Shown here one piece after another: positions 1 through 7,831 of a stretch of 13,143 bases of DNA. Every line of letters starts with the position of its first letter. The stretch's first letter is position 1. The DNA is taken from assembly GCA_900074885.1 (NCBI GenBank), contig FJUW01000021.1, forward strand, positions 600,518 to 613,660, in the 5' to 3' direction. A program made the position numbers and the translations under genes. The notes under the pieces are model-generated. The model ran no database searches. It saw only the letters and a program-made list of their open reading frames with translations, and had not been told where the DNA came from. The DNA comes from Rhynchosporium graminicola (Eukaryota > Ascomycota > Leotiomycetes > Helotiales > Ploettnerulaceae).

Positions 1-1259
1 CTTAGCAGTAGAGATTCTAGCTAGCGTTTTATCGATTAATAGTAGTAGATATTAATCCTTCCTCGTAAGGTTATTAAGTGCGCGAAAGTCGATATAGAAT
101 CTTAGACTTCTATTAGCTTTCTTAACGAAAAGAACAAGTATAGCGTATAGTACTTAAGAAGGTTCGATGAAACCTTTAGCTAAGTTATTAGTAATATACG
201 CCTTAATAACTTCAAGTTCTTTAGCTAATATCTTATATAAGAGGGAGTATTTGAGGTTCTTCTCAGCCCCTTCCTTAAGCTTAATTCGGTAATCGTATAA
301 GCGATAAGGAGGGAGAATATCGCTAGCTTCCTTAGAAAAGACGTATACTTACTAGCTATACTCGTGAGGGATCTATAGTTCTGAATCTAATTCGCTTAAG
401 CTAATAGTAAATTACTAGGCGGTTTTGCGACGTTCTATAAGGTCGATAGTTAAAGATACGATAGTAGTATTACGTTACTGAACTGCGATTCGGTCGTTAA
501 GAAGCTTATCTATCTCGTGAAAGGTAGTAGAGAAGATCTTATCGTTAGAAGACTTCTAGCGTTTATATAAGAGATAGAAAGCTAGGCCGCTAATTACGTA
601 AATCTCTAGCGCAGGAGGCTCTAGAAGAGGTCTAAGCACACGAGGTGATCTTTATAACTTCCGAAATATCGTAATAGCTATTTTTATACTTTAAGTAGCT
701 TCCGTTAAGTCGCGAGATAGTATTCCGAGCAACTATTAGTCTATAGTATAAATTACACGGGCGTAGTCTTATATATAAGTCTTTAACGTAGAGACTTCTA
801 ATTAGGGTTAAAGTAGAGATTCACGCGAGATATAAGCGATAACGTCGCTGAATCGTACGCACTTCAGCTGTGTATTAGTAGCTTCTCTAGAGTATAAAGA
901 CTTCTCTTTACTACTCTATTCTTATTCTTCAGGTAATAAACACTTAGGCTCGTTATATCTATAATAAGTAGTATAAACGCCGGAGAAACGGTCCTAACTA
1001 ATCGGCGGTAGTAACAGAAGGTTAGTTACTTATAGAACACTCTCTAGGGGAGAGTTTTAGATGTTTTTATAGCTATAAGTCTCCTTAGAAATGCGCTTCT
1101 GAGCTAGTAATAGTCGTTTAATAATAGAGATAGAGTTAATAACAGCTCGAATATTAATAGGAGAGTTAGCTACGCTTCGCTATTCCTCGTACGCTTCCCA
1201 GAACTAATTAAGGCGTTCGTTTCGTTCGTCAGCGTCATGTTAGTAGCGCTAGTAGGTAT
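1..1259 (-). pseudogene. gypsy pol: PR-RT linker and N-terminal reverse transcriptase (partial, degraded)
   Basis: From about 1260 down to 390 lies the linker usual for gypsy pol, including IFSTTFHEIDKLLNDRI near 480-540. At 240-380 comes the conserved pre-RT segment IPHEYS, then VFSKEASDILPPYRLYDYRIKL. The RT fingers follow at 1-240: LKEGAEKNLKYSLLY, ELEVIKAYITNNLAKGFIEPS, then VLFVKKANRSLRFYIDFRALN, where RIP has replaced a few residues. RT copies element RNA into DNA; the YXDD catalytic box lies beyond the left edge. In-frame TAA/TAG codons fall where Gln or Trp are expected, which is the RIP pattern. Confidence 0.85.
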
Positions 1260-1640
1260 AGTGTTTATATAAGTCCTTGATCTCGATCGGAGAGCTATAA
1301 ATGTTGCTAGGAGGAGTATATAGTAGCTAAATAATCTATTGTTTAGAGGTATCTAAGAGTACTTGATATTCCGAAAGCCAGGTCCTTCCGAGTATAATAC
1401 CGTGGTTTCCGAGAGTAGTTAAGAAAGGGGGTAAATACCTGAACGCGACGATCTACCGTTAAATTAAGTATCGTATAGTAACTGATAGTACTACTATTAA
1501 CGCTATTAAAGCCTTTAATAGGAATTGCGTTTAGCAGAAGGTGAATTGAAAGTTTTAAGAAGAAGGAAAGGGATTTGAGAAAAGAACGATTAATAAAATA
1601 GTATCTATTAGCTTCAGAATCGAGAAGTGCGGGTAGCTTA
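1260..1640 (-). pseudogene. Retroviral-type aspartic protease domain of gypsy pol (degraded)
   Basis: The protease cleaves the Gag-Pol polyprotein. On the minus strand the catalytic block reads LLDSEANRYYFINRSFLKS; the active-site Asp-Ser codons are at 1617-1622, and the usual Gly of the D-S/T-G triad is Glu here. Downstream are a flap-like stretch (IKGFNSVNSST) and the highly typical motif LGNHGIILGRTWLSEYQVLL at roughly 1360-1430. Together these identify a Ty3/gypsy protease. Domain limits are approximate. It continues toward the RT through a linker at 390-1260. The change at the catalytic Gly and the nearby stops mean it is inactive. Confidence 0.8.
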
Positions 1641-1899
1641 TACGAGAGTCTATTCTTAGTAAGAGTAGCACGTATAGTAAACGATTAACTACTAAGAAGC
1701 TTTATAAGGTTAAGATATCGCATATCTCGTATACTACTTAGGAAGGAGTCTTTCCTTAGGCGTAGTCTTTTACTAGCGGTTTAATATACTCCTAAGCGTC
1801 GTTATACGTTTCTTTATTATTATTATCTTCTAGCTCGCTATCAATATTATTATTAGCGTCAATTACGTTGATTCGATGCGGAGTATTAAGTCGAGCTGA

Positions 1900-3275
1900 C
1901 GATAAGCGTAAGTATAAGGTAAGCGTAAAGTGATAAGGAGTATTCGCTAGCGATTATGCACGAGGCGTGTCATTTCGTGTAGAGTATAGTACTTATTTAC
2001 TAGTCGCACTAGTATTCTCGGGCGTAGGAAGACTAATTTGCGGATAAGAAGAGGAGTTAGTACTATAGCGCTAGGAAGAGGTATTTATAGGGCGTTCCCG
2101 AGTCGCGCTAGCTTTAGCCGAAGACTCGGAATAGTAAGTCTTTTTAATGAATTGACCTTAGTCTTTAGCTTATATAGCTTTAATATATTCTTCTAGTGTC
2201 CTTGATATTCGGTACTATTAGAAGAGCTATTTCCGTAGCTATATAAGTAGCTTCTCCTATAAGTCCATTTTCAGAGTCGATTGATTATTTACTCTAGCTT
2301 TACGAGCTAGCGTACGAAACTCGTAGTAAAACATCTAGAAAGTCTACTTGTAATCTATCTTTAGCGCGGAGTAGCTAGCTCTTATAGTTTATTAGTTATA
2401 TAGATTAGATAAGAAGGAGATAAGTTAAGTAATTATATCAAGTGAATCGATTATACTACTTTCTTCGTTATATTCTAGTTCTAAGAATAAGAGTTCTAAG
2501 TAAGTTCTAGCTATTCCTTCAGTTTAGTTAAGTAACTAATCTTTATAGTAATCTTCGTCGATAAAGTAGCTGGAGTAGCGCCGGAGGGCGTTACGTATCT
2601 GCACTTCCTAGAGTTTTAGAGAGTAGTCGATTCTATCAGAGAGCTTATTTAGAAGGTTCGGTATCTTCTCTATACGCGTAGTATATAATATTAACGATAT
2701 TCCTCCGGTAGATTATTCTCGACGACGATTATTAGGCGTAGGAGTAGTATTATCTTCTTTAATTAATAGTAGCGGTATTATACGCGATTAAACGTTATTA
2801 AACGATATAGACTTAGTAGAGCGCTAAGTAGTCAATTAGCGTAGTTCTAGGAACTCGTCCCGTAACTAGTGTAGTTCTGCAGATAAGTCAGTATTTAATT
2901 ATCTCTCCTCCGCGAGCTTCCTTTCTGCCTCTTATAGCTAGTGAGCGCGGTCTTCCTATAAGTTACTTATAGTTACTATTAATATAAGAGTATTATCGGG
3001 GAGGTTTAGTAACTTAGTAAGTTCGTTAATTATAATAGGAGTTAGAGAGCTTAACTCGGATAAGGCGTTATCGCGAGTACTCTTTACTATAGAGAGAGGT
3101 AGGTTATAGCGAGTATTACGAGTCGCCGAAGAATAGGAGGTAGAGGGAGTCAGAGAACTAATAGTCGATTTATCGGACTTAGGTTACTTCGGTTTAGGTG
3201 CTATTCTTCAAGTTTATACTTAGTATAGGCCTTCTCTGTATAGCGTAGTCTCCTGCGTTTAGTAGCTCTAGGCAT
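1900..3275 (-). pseudogene. gag: gag-like region of gypsy element (degraded)
   Basis: This should encode the structural Gag protein that packages element RNA into virus-like particles. A possible start is the ATG at 3275 (MPRATKRRRLRYTEKAY), but at least one frame change follows soon after, so the start is uncertain. Around 2840-3000 the minus strand reads as a charged, coiled-coil-like stretch (EAERKLAEER, AELH, LRDEFLELR). Around 2150-2330 it reads as the C-terminal capsid motif of fungal gypsy Gag (YEFRTLARKAR, then STLKMDL, then LEEYIKAI). A Ser/Thr/Pro-rich linker follows toward the protease. I did not find a clear CCHC zinc knuckle. Many TAG/TAA codons at Gln positions show RIP. The lower boundary with the protease is approximate. 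Confidence 0.65.
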
Positions 3276-3470
3276 AGAGGTATAATATAAGTAGATATTT
3301 ACTATCTTCCTAGATATAAGTAAAAGAGTTATAGATAATATGACGCTTACTCTAGAAAGGTCTTAAAACTACCTGAGTAATAAGACCTTATATTACTATG
3401 AATATAAAGTAGTAAGAATCACTTGAGAATCTATAACTAAGGAGTAAAGAAGTAGAGAGAGAATAGAAGT

Positions 3471-3483
3471 ATATATATAAAAA
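3471..3483 (-). promoter_or_regulatory. TATA-box-like tract in the LTR
   Basis: On the minus strand the sequence reads as a run of T followed by alternating TA (TTTTTATATATA), next to the palindrome GGGGCCCC at 3485-3492. The position inside the LTR, upstream of gag in the reading direction, fits the retrotransposon promoter. RIP creates extra TA dinucleotides, so part of the match may be secondary. Confidence 0.4.
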
Positions 3484-3521
3484 GGGGGCCCCTAAACTCT
3501 ACTCGTATAATCTCGCTTAGC

Positions 3522-3602
3522 AGTAAGTGTTTCTACTAATAGGGAGAGAGTAAGTGTTTCTACTAATAGGGAGAGAGTAAGTGTTTCTACCAATAGGGAG
3601 AG
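3522..3602. repeat. Three tandem 27-bp repeats inside the LTR
   Basis: Units at 3522-3548, 3549-3575 and 3576-3602 are identical except for one C/T difference (3591, CAAT against TAAT), a RIP-type change. Each begins AGTAAGTGTTTCTAC and ends AGGGAGAG. Direct repeats in an LTR near its promoter can act as repeated regulatory elements; that role is inference. Confidence 0.9.
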
Positions 3603-3640
3603 ACCTCCAAACCTGACCAGTCGTCACATATAGTATATAA

Positions 3641-3845
3641 AGTTACCTTAGTTTCTATAACTTCTACTATCGATTTATTAAAGACTATAGTAGTATTTAT
3701 TATCCTCTTACTTTCTTTACCGGGAAAGATATCTCTTTTCGCTTTAGAAATAAGTATTAGGAAGCTTAGGAGCGCTTCTGTCAAGCTCTCTAGTCGGCCC
3801 CGATCCTATATTACTACGATCCCTTTAAGGAAACTAGACTTGAAA
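3641..3845 (+). pseudogene. C-terminal reverse transcriptase segment (degraded)
   Basis: The frame starting at AGT 3641 reads SYLSFYNFYYRFIKDYS, the conserved FLGF-NFYRRFI-YS block just after the RT palm in gypsy elements, then YPLTFFTGKDISFRF, matching the usual PLT-L-KK---F-W connection. This is the thumb/connection of RT leading into RNase H. The palm with the catalytic aspartates is missing, cut off by the LTR ending at 3626. Confidence 0.8.
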
Positions 3846-4205
3846 CTGACTCTTCTAATAGAGTAGTAGCTAACGTGCTCTTATAACTTTAAGATAATAG
3901 TATATTTTATCTAGTCAGTTTCTTCTTAAAGACTATAATCGATACGAAGCTGAATTACTTAATATACGATAAAGAGCTCTTAGTAATCTTCTGTTTCTTT
4001 TAATAGTATAAGCCTAAGCTACTAGATGCATAGAAGACGGTTTATATCTATATAGATCACTATACCTTAGAGTATTTCATAATAACAAAAGACCTTAACG
4101 TATAGTAAGCGAGGTAAGCTGAATTCTTTATCTAATTCTACTTTGAGATCATATACTGAATAGGGATTATAAATACTCTAGCTAATACGCTATCACGCTA
4201 TAATC
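3815..4205 (+). pseudogene. RNase H domain of gypsy pol (degraded)
   Basis: RNase H removes the RNA strand after reverse transcription. Visible landmarks in one frame are LETDSSN with the first catalytic Asp at 3848-3850, YDKELLVIFCFF near 3965-4000 with the catalytic Glu, the conserved TDH-like IDHYTLEYF with Asp at 4055-4057, and the closing NTLSRYN near 4180-4200 (usually DALSR). Gln/Trp positions such as F(Q/E)-W before YKPKLL are now stops. The length is normal for the family. Confidence 0.85.
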
Positions 4206-4559
4206 AGGACTTCTCTCTGCTAGAAGCTAGAAAGCGCGCACTTCGGAACTAATAGCTAATTCTAAACGATAAGATTAGTAATAAAGTGCTTTAAGACCTC
4301 TAGGACTCGCTTATAATTACTAAGTTCTATTACGAGCTTTCCCTAATAGAAACTCCTAAGATCTTCTTATAAGCTGAAACCCGTGACCCCGGCTTACTAG
4401 TAGAATTACCTATAAGTAAAGACGAAGAGTTCCGTATAGAGGAAGCTTCTAATACTACTACTATAGTTACTTATGATATCGAGAACTATAATATTATTAA
4501 CTAAGTCTTTTCAGCTAAGAAGAAGTCTCCGGAGCTAGGACCTCTTCGGGAGGAGGCAA

Positions 4560-5142
4560 GATAGAAATATTCTAACTATTAGTTAATCAGCGGAAAGCTC
4601 TTCTTTTAAGGGCGTTTAGAAGTCCCTACTGAGCCTCTAGAGCTACGAATAGTACTTATTCGCTATATTTATATGCAACTATAAGTAGTATATACTAGGA
4701 ACACGAAAGTTAAGCTACTTCTTAGTCGCAGCTACTACTAGAGGGGTATAATAGCGGATATCATATACTATATTATAAATTATAGCTATATGCGGATAAA
4801 GGCGAAAAGAGATAAGACCTCTAGGTTCCTCTATCCTTTACTAATCTTAGCACGACTTTACTAGTACCTGACGATAGATTTCACTAAGTTACTATTAGAT
4901 AAAAGTAGCTTTAACGCTATATTCGTAATTATAAATAGATTATTAAGGAAACTAGTATCTATTCCTTACTATAAAACGATTATAGCTAGATAGATAGCTA
5001 AGCTCTTTACTATCTACTAGAGCTATTATTTCGGTATACTCGATTCGATCGTTTCGGATCGTGGACTATAGTTTATTTTAAGCTTCTGGAACGAGTATTA
5101 TTATATCCTTAGTACGAGAATCAAGCTAACTACTACGTATAG
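4560..5142 (+). pseudogene. Integrase of gypsy pol, truncated (degraded)
   Basis: Integrase inserts element DNA into the genome. In the same frame as RNase H the sequence reads VPTEPLELRIVLIRYIYMQL at about 4622-4680 (start of the zinc-binding HHCC domain; several His/Cys now Tyr), then TKVKLLLSRSYY, then the CxxC region near 4780. The catalytic core reads LTIDFTKLLLDKSSFNAIFV with the first catalytic Asp at 4877-4879, and DSIVSDRGL near 5040-5065 with the second. It ends in TRIKLTTTYR at about 5143, before the catalytic Glu and C-terminal part. The break coincides with the telomere-like seed at 5141, which shares the bases AGG. Confidence 0.85.
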
Positions 5143-5942
5143 GGTTTAAGGGTTAGGTGATATTGAATCTAACTACGCTATCTTGCTATAGGCGTTTTTC
5201 TAACTATAAGGAAATCTGAGTAATAAGTACAGGGGGTGCGCGCTATAAATACAAGTGAGAAGAGTACTAAATGAAAGAGAGATATAGAAGCCTAGGGTAA
5301 GCGATATGTACTACGCGTACTAGATAGATGATCGGAGCCTTCGATATGCTAAGGGTTATCGTTCGAGGTACGTAGAAGATATCAGGGTAGATAAGATATT
5401 CTTTACAGAGGGGGGGGTGCTCTGTGGCGAGAGAGAGGGTTCCCTGTGGCGCGGGGGTGAATTCGCTCTAGGGTAAGCGAGGAGTGATTTTTCGAGGTGA
5501 TTTAGAGTTACTTATATGCTATAATTAACGTTGCAGCGATACCTCGCGTCTAAGTCAAAGAGGTAGTAATAAAGCTATCGAGCTACCTCGCTCTACTAGG
5601 GCCTAGTAGGCCCTGAAGAGCCCTATAAGTCTTCGCTATATCCTTTTCTATTAGACTATCGGCGGAAATAATTAGAGGGTGAAATACAGGGCCTAGATCC
5701 TTATATTTCAGTTGTTTCGCGTTTGCGGCCTCTGTAAGCGTAGCGTAAGCTTCCTCGCGTGCTGAATCCTTATTAATCGCTACTATCTGAACGTCGTAAT
5801 AGTGCCTGGAGGTGCCTATAAGTACTGAAAAATCAGGGCGTTTACTATTTTCAGGCTGTCAGCTGCTTATAGTCGCTAGTATAGGCTCTGATTCGACTTT
5901 TAGGTCTTCCCGGCTAGAAAGGGTAGTTATAAATGCACGGGT
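5141..5942 (-). mobile_element. Telomere-seeded non-LTR retroelement 3' end, copy 1
   Basis: On the plus strand the block opens with AGGGTTTAAGGGTTAGG (5141-5157) and continues as a sequence repeated at 6844-7703 and, in short form, at 10837-10952. On the minus strand it reads as coding sequence (5502-5942), then a 3' untranslated part with C-rich short repeats (about 5408-5460 on the plus strand), ending in CCTAACCCTTAAACCC. That is the layout expected of a non-LTR element 5'-truncated and joined by its 3' end to the 3' end of a TTAGGG strand, as in telomere-targeted elements such as Magnaporthe MoTeRs. The element class is inferred from the endonuclease-like tail and the junction. Confidence 0.6.
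5502..5942 (-). pseudogene. C-terminal restriction-like endonuclease tail of non-LTR retroelement, copy 1 (partial)
   Basis: 147 codons in one frame, entered at 5942 and ending at a TAA at 5502-5504 that matches a TGA in copy 2; the codon two before it is also TAA. Landmarks are REDLKVESEPIL, then RPDFSVLIGTSRHYYDVQIV, then AINKDSAREEAYATLTEAAN, FHPLIISADSLIEKDIAKTY and LQGLLGPSRAR. The PD...D-V-Q arrangement resembles the PD-(D/E)XK restriction-like endonuclease after the RT in CRE/R2-type and MoTeR-type elements, where it nicks the target to prime reverse transcription. Only a few internal stops occur (TGA where copy 2 has CGA, two TAG), so it is less eroded than the gypsy and helicase relics. 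The RT itself is absent. The family call is from motif memory, not a search. Confidence 0.6.
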
Positions 5943-5962
5943 AGCATAGAGAGGGTGCCTTC

Positions 5963-6034
5963 GACCCTAAGCTTAACTCGAAGCCTGACCCTAAGCCCGA
6001 CCCTAAGCCTGACCCGAAGCCTGACCCGAAGCTT
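5963..6034 (-). repeat. Six 12-bp telomere-like repeats, CCCTAA orientation
   Basis: Six units of 12 bp (5963, 5975, 5987, 5999, 6011, 6023) with consensus GACCCTAAGCCT; some carry CCCGAA in place of CCCTAA. Read on the minus strand they give TTAGGG/TTCGGG motifs every 12 bp. The second unit is diverged. Confidence 0.85.
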
Positions 6035-6041
6035 CTTTCTG

Positions 6042-6077
<36 letters not shown>

Positions 6078-6078
6078 T
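6035..6078. repeat. CTTT microsatellite
   Basis: About 44 bp of CTTT repeats with one interruption (CTGT) near its left end. It separates two telomere-like 12-bp arrays that face opposite ways. Confidence 0.95.
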
Positions 6079-6080
6079 AA

Positions 6081-6140
6081 GTAATACTTAGGGTAATACT
6101 TAGGGTAATACTTAGAGTGATAGTTAAGGTCAGACTTAGG
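6081..6140 (+). repeat. Five 12-bp telomere-like repeats, TTAGGG orientation
   Basis: Units at 6081, 6093, 6105, 6117 and 6129, the first two GTAATACTTAGG; joined head to tail they give CTTAGGGTAA every 12 bp. The last unit, GTCAGACTTAGG, is one change from the reverse complement (GTCAGGCTTAGG) of the unit left of the CTTT tract, so the two arrays are an inverted pair. Confidence 0.85.
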
Positions 6141-6238
6141 GTCGAGTATCCGCTGCGCTAGCAAAACTTGCAGGTATCTTAGAGTAATACCTAGGGTCGA
6201 GTATCCGCTGCGCTAGTAAAACTTGCAGGTATCTTAAG
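6137..6238. repeat. Direct duplication, 55-bp offset
   Basis: The stretch from TAGGGTCGAGTATCCGCTG to CTTGCAGGTATCTTA occurs at 6137-6182 and again at 6192-6237 with one C/T difference (CTAGCAAAA against CTAGTAAAA), a CpA-to-TpA change. Each copy starts with a TAGGG motif. Confidence 0.9.
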
Positions 6239-6257
6239 ATAAGGGATAGGATAATAG

Positions 6258-6425
6258 ATTCTTAGGTAGAAAAACGGGTTAGGGTTAAAAAAATATTAAG
6301 GTTATAAGGGAAAAAAAAAAAAAAAATTCCTATATTACTCTTTAGTACTTATTTTTCTATATTATAAAAAAAAAATCAGAATTTATTAATAAGAAGTACT
6401 ATTATACTAGTTTTAATATACTTAA
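6258..6425. repeat. AT-rich leader block B, copy 1
   Basis: Begins ATTCTTAGGTAGAAAAACGG, contains a telomere-like GGGTTAGGGTTA (about 6276-6287), a poly-A tract near 6310-6326 and a second A-run near 6364-6374, then merges into the satellite array. The same block is at 10951-11115 in front of the second array. No gene is visible. Confidence 0.85.
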
Positions 6426-6846
6426 TAATCTATAATATAATTCCTATTATTATACTCTCTCGAAAAATCCTAGAATCTATAACATGAATCCTGTTATTAT
6501 ACCGTCTTACGAAATTCTGGAACTTATAATATAGATATTATTATTACACTTTTTTAAGAAATTCTAGATCTATAATATAGATCTTATTATTATACCCCCT
6601 TATAGAATTCTGGAACCTATAATATAGATATTATTATTATACTTTCTTAAGAAATTCTAGATCTATAATATAGATCCTATTATTATACCCCCTTATAGAA
6701 TTCTGGAACCTATAATATAGATATTATTATTATACTTTCTTAAGAAATTCTAGATCTATAATATAGATCTTATTATTATACCCCCTTATAGAATTCTGGA
6801 ACCTATAATATAGATATTATTATTATACTTTCTTAAGAAATTCTAG
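6426..6846. repeat. 93-bp satellite, short array
   Basis: Tandem units of 93 bp, with GAAATTCTAG recurring at 6558, 6651, 6744 and 6837. Each unit is two related halves of about 47 and 46 bp sharing CTATAATATAGAT and TTATTATAC; one half has CCCCCTTATAGAATTCTGG, the other CTTTCTTAAGAAATTCTAG. The first units after the leader are more diverged. The array ends in the middle of a unit at 6845, where a telomere-like seed starts. Confidence 0.95.
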
Positions 6847-7071
6847 GGTTAGGGGTTAGGGTTTAAGGGTTAGGTGATATTGAATCTAACTACGCTATCT
6901 TGCTACAGGCGTTTTTCTAACTATAAGGTAATCTAAGCTATAAGTACAAGGGGTGCGCGCTATAAATACAGGTAAGAAGAGTACTGAATAAAAGAGAGAT
7001 ACAGAAGCCTAGGGTAGGCGATATGTACTACGAGTAGTAGATAGATGATCGAAGCCTTCGATAAAAGAGAA

Positions 7072-7217
7072 GAGGGTGCTCTATAGCGAGAGAGGGTGCC
7101 CTGCGGCGTAGGGGGGAGGTGCCCTGTGATATAGGGAGGGTGCTCTCTAGCGTAGAAGAGAGAGGAAGAGAGGGGGGGTGCTTTTTTAGTATAGAAGAGG
7201 TGCCCTGTAGCGCGGGG
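7072..7217 (+). repeat. G-rich degenerate minisatellite in retroelement 3' UTR
   Basis: About six imperfect units built on GAGGGTGCCCTGTAGCG, with G-runs of up to seven. Copy 1 has only about two such units (5408-5460), so the array has changed length between copies. On the retroelement's coding strand it is C-rich and lies downstream of the endonuclease frame. Confidence 0.75.
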
Positions 7218-7262
7218 CTATATTCGCTCCAGGGTAGGCGGGGGGTAGCTTCTCAGGGTATT

Positions 7263-7703
7263 TCAGGCTTACTTATATACTATAATTAACGTAGCTGCGA
7301 TACCTTATACCTAGGTCAAAGTAGTAGCAATAAAGCTATCGAGCTATCTTGCTCTACTAGGGCCTAGTAGGCCCTATAGAGCCCTATAGGTCTTCGCTAT
7401 ATCCTTTTCTATTAGGCTACCGGCGGAGATAATTAGAGGGTGAAATACAGGGCTTAGGTCCTTATATTTCAGTTATTTCGCGTTTATAGCCTCTATAAGC
7501 GTAGCGTAGGCTTCCTCGCGTGCTGAATCCTTATTAATTGCTACTATCTGAACGTCATAGTAGTGCCTAGAGGTGCCTATAAGTACTGAAAAATCAGAGC
7601 GTTTACTATTTTCAGGCTATCGACTGCCTATAGTCGCTAGTATAAGCTCTGATTCGACTTTTAGATCTTCCCGGCTAGAAAGGGTAGTTATAAATGCACG
7701 GGT
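7263..7703 (-). pseudogene. C-terminal restriction-like endonuclease tail of non-LTR retroelement, copy 2 (partial)
   Basis: Same 147-codon frame and same length as copy 1, from 7703 to a TGA at 7263-7265, so the copies differ by substitutions and not by indels over the coding part. The RPDF-like and YYDVQIV-like motifs and the LQGLLGPSRAR block (with Gln now a stop) are recognisable. Comparison with copy 1 helps: copy 1 has TGA where copy 2 has CGA (Arg), and copy 2 has TAG where copy 1 has CAG (Gln), so each copy suffered its own C-to-T changes. The upstream RT is missing here too. Confidence 0.6.
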
Positions 7704-7831
7704 GACCTGATCGTGGCGTATAATCCAGCGTCTTTGGGCTCCTCTACAGGTGTCTTCATGGCCTATTTCAGGGTAGGCGCTACAGGCTATTCCTATCTTT
7801 TGCCGGTTTATCGACTAACCGGGACGTTTAG
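7704..7831. other. RIP-poor segment upstream of the helicase relic
   Basis: 128 bp with about eleven CpA/TpG dinucleotides by hand count, unlike most of the surrounding sequence. It contains an ATG at 7758 that opens only 25 codons before a TGA. It may be the 5' untranslated or promoter part of the helicase gene, or unique DNA between repeats. Nothing further recognised. Confidence 0.45.

Larger units (their letters stand above)
1..3626 (-). mobile_element. RIP-degraded Ty3/gypsy LTR retrotransposon, 5' part
   Basis: Read on the minus strand, this is the 5' half of a gypsy-type retrotransposon: LTR (3341-3626), gag-like region, aspartic protease, protease-RT linker and the beginning of reverse transcriptase, which runs off the left edge. 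The order gag-PR-RT is seen directly; integrase and the 3' LTR must lie outside the window. All coding parts are full of TAA/TAG codons, as expected when CpA/TpG is turned into TpA by RIP, so the copy is dead. It abuts, at 3627, the middle of the RT gene of another gypsy element in the opposite orientation, so it is probably the younger, nested insertion. A short target-site duplication beginning at 3627 is expected but its partner is outside the window. I could not assign a primer-binding site with confidence. Confidence 0.85.
3341..3626 (-). repeat. 5' LTR of the minus-strand gypsy element
   Basis: A 286-bp segment bounded by the 5-bp inverted termini TGACG and CGTCA, the TG...CA form usual for LTRs. 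It sits between the start of the gag region (lower coordinates) and foreign sequence (another element's RT, from 3627). On the minus strand it contains a TATA-like tract and three 27-bp direct repeats. The matching 3' LTR is not in the window, so the limits rest on the termini and on the sharp change to RT coding sequence at 3627. Confidence 0.75.
3627..5142 (+). mobile_element. RIP-degraded plus-strand gypsy pol fragment (RT tail-RNase H-integrase)
   Basis: A second Ty3/gypsy element, in opposite orientation to the first. It is cut on the left by the LTR of the nested element (its first half presumably lies beyond the window) and on the right by a telomere-like seed. From 3641 to about 5142 it stays in a single reading frame (about 500 codons), broken almost only by TAA/TAG plus a TGA near 4150 where an Arg codon is expected. 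The order RT tail, RNase H, integrase zinc-binding region and integrase core is that of gypsy elements. Integrase is lost after the TTTYR motif of the core (usually TAYRP). Confidence 0.85.
5943..6257. other. Non-coding repeat-rich spacer with telomere-like minisatellites
   Basis: I see no gene here. It holds a short GAGGGTGCC motif, two telomere-like 12-bp minisatellite arrays facing opposite ways, a CTTT microsatellite between them, and a 55-bp-offset duplication. Copies 1 and 2 of the retroelement block stop matching exactly at its left edge. In copy 3 the whole interval is deleted. Confidence 0.7.
6844..7703 (-). mobile_element. Telomere-seeded non-LTR retroelement 3' end, copy 2
   Basis: Second copy of the block at 5141-5942, with a longer telomere-like seed (6844-6874) containing TTAGGGGTTAGGGTTTAAGGG. 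It begins in the middle of a satellite unit and ends at the same base as copy 1 (after GCACGGGT). It differs from copy 1 by an enlarged G-rich minisatellite (about 7072-7217) and many transitions, mostly C/T and G/A. It lies directly upstream of the helicase relic, in the opposite orientation. Confidence 0.6.

Noticed and set aside
3315..3340. Primer-binding site next to the LTR
   Set aside because: The bases just inside the LTR (minus-strand TATTATCTATAACTC) do not start with TGG and RIP has altered them, so no tRNA can be named.
3587..3784. Minus-strand open frame of 65 codons
   Set aside because: It lies antisense to the RT tail (plus frame from 3641) and crosses the LTR border; it starts with TTG and has no recognisable motif. 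A shadow frame.
6844..6874. True telomere end
   Set aside because: Only two to four degenerate TTAGGG units, with sequence continuing on both sides; it is an interstitial seed.
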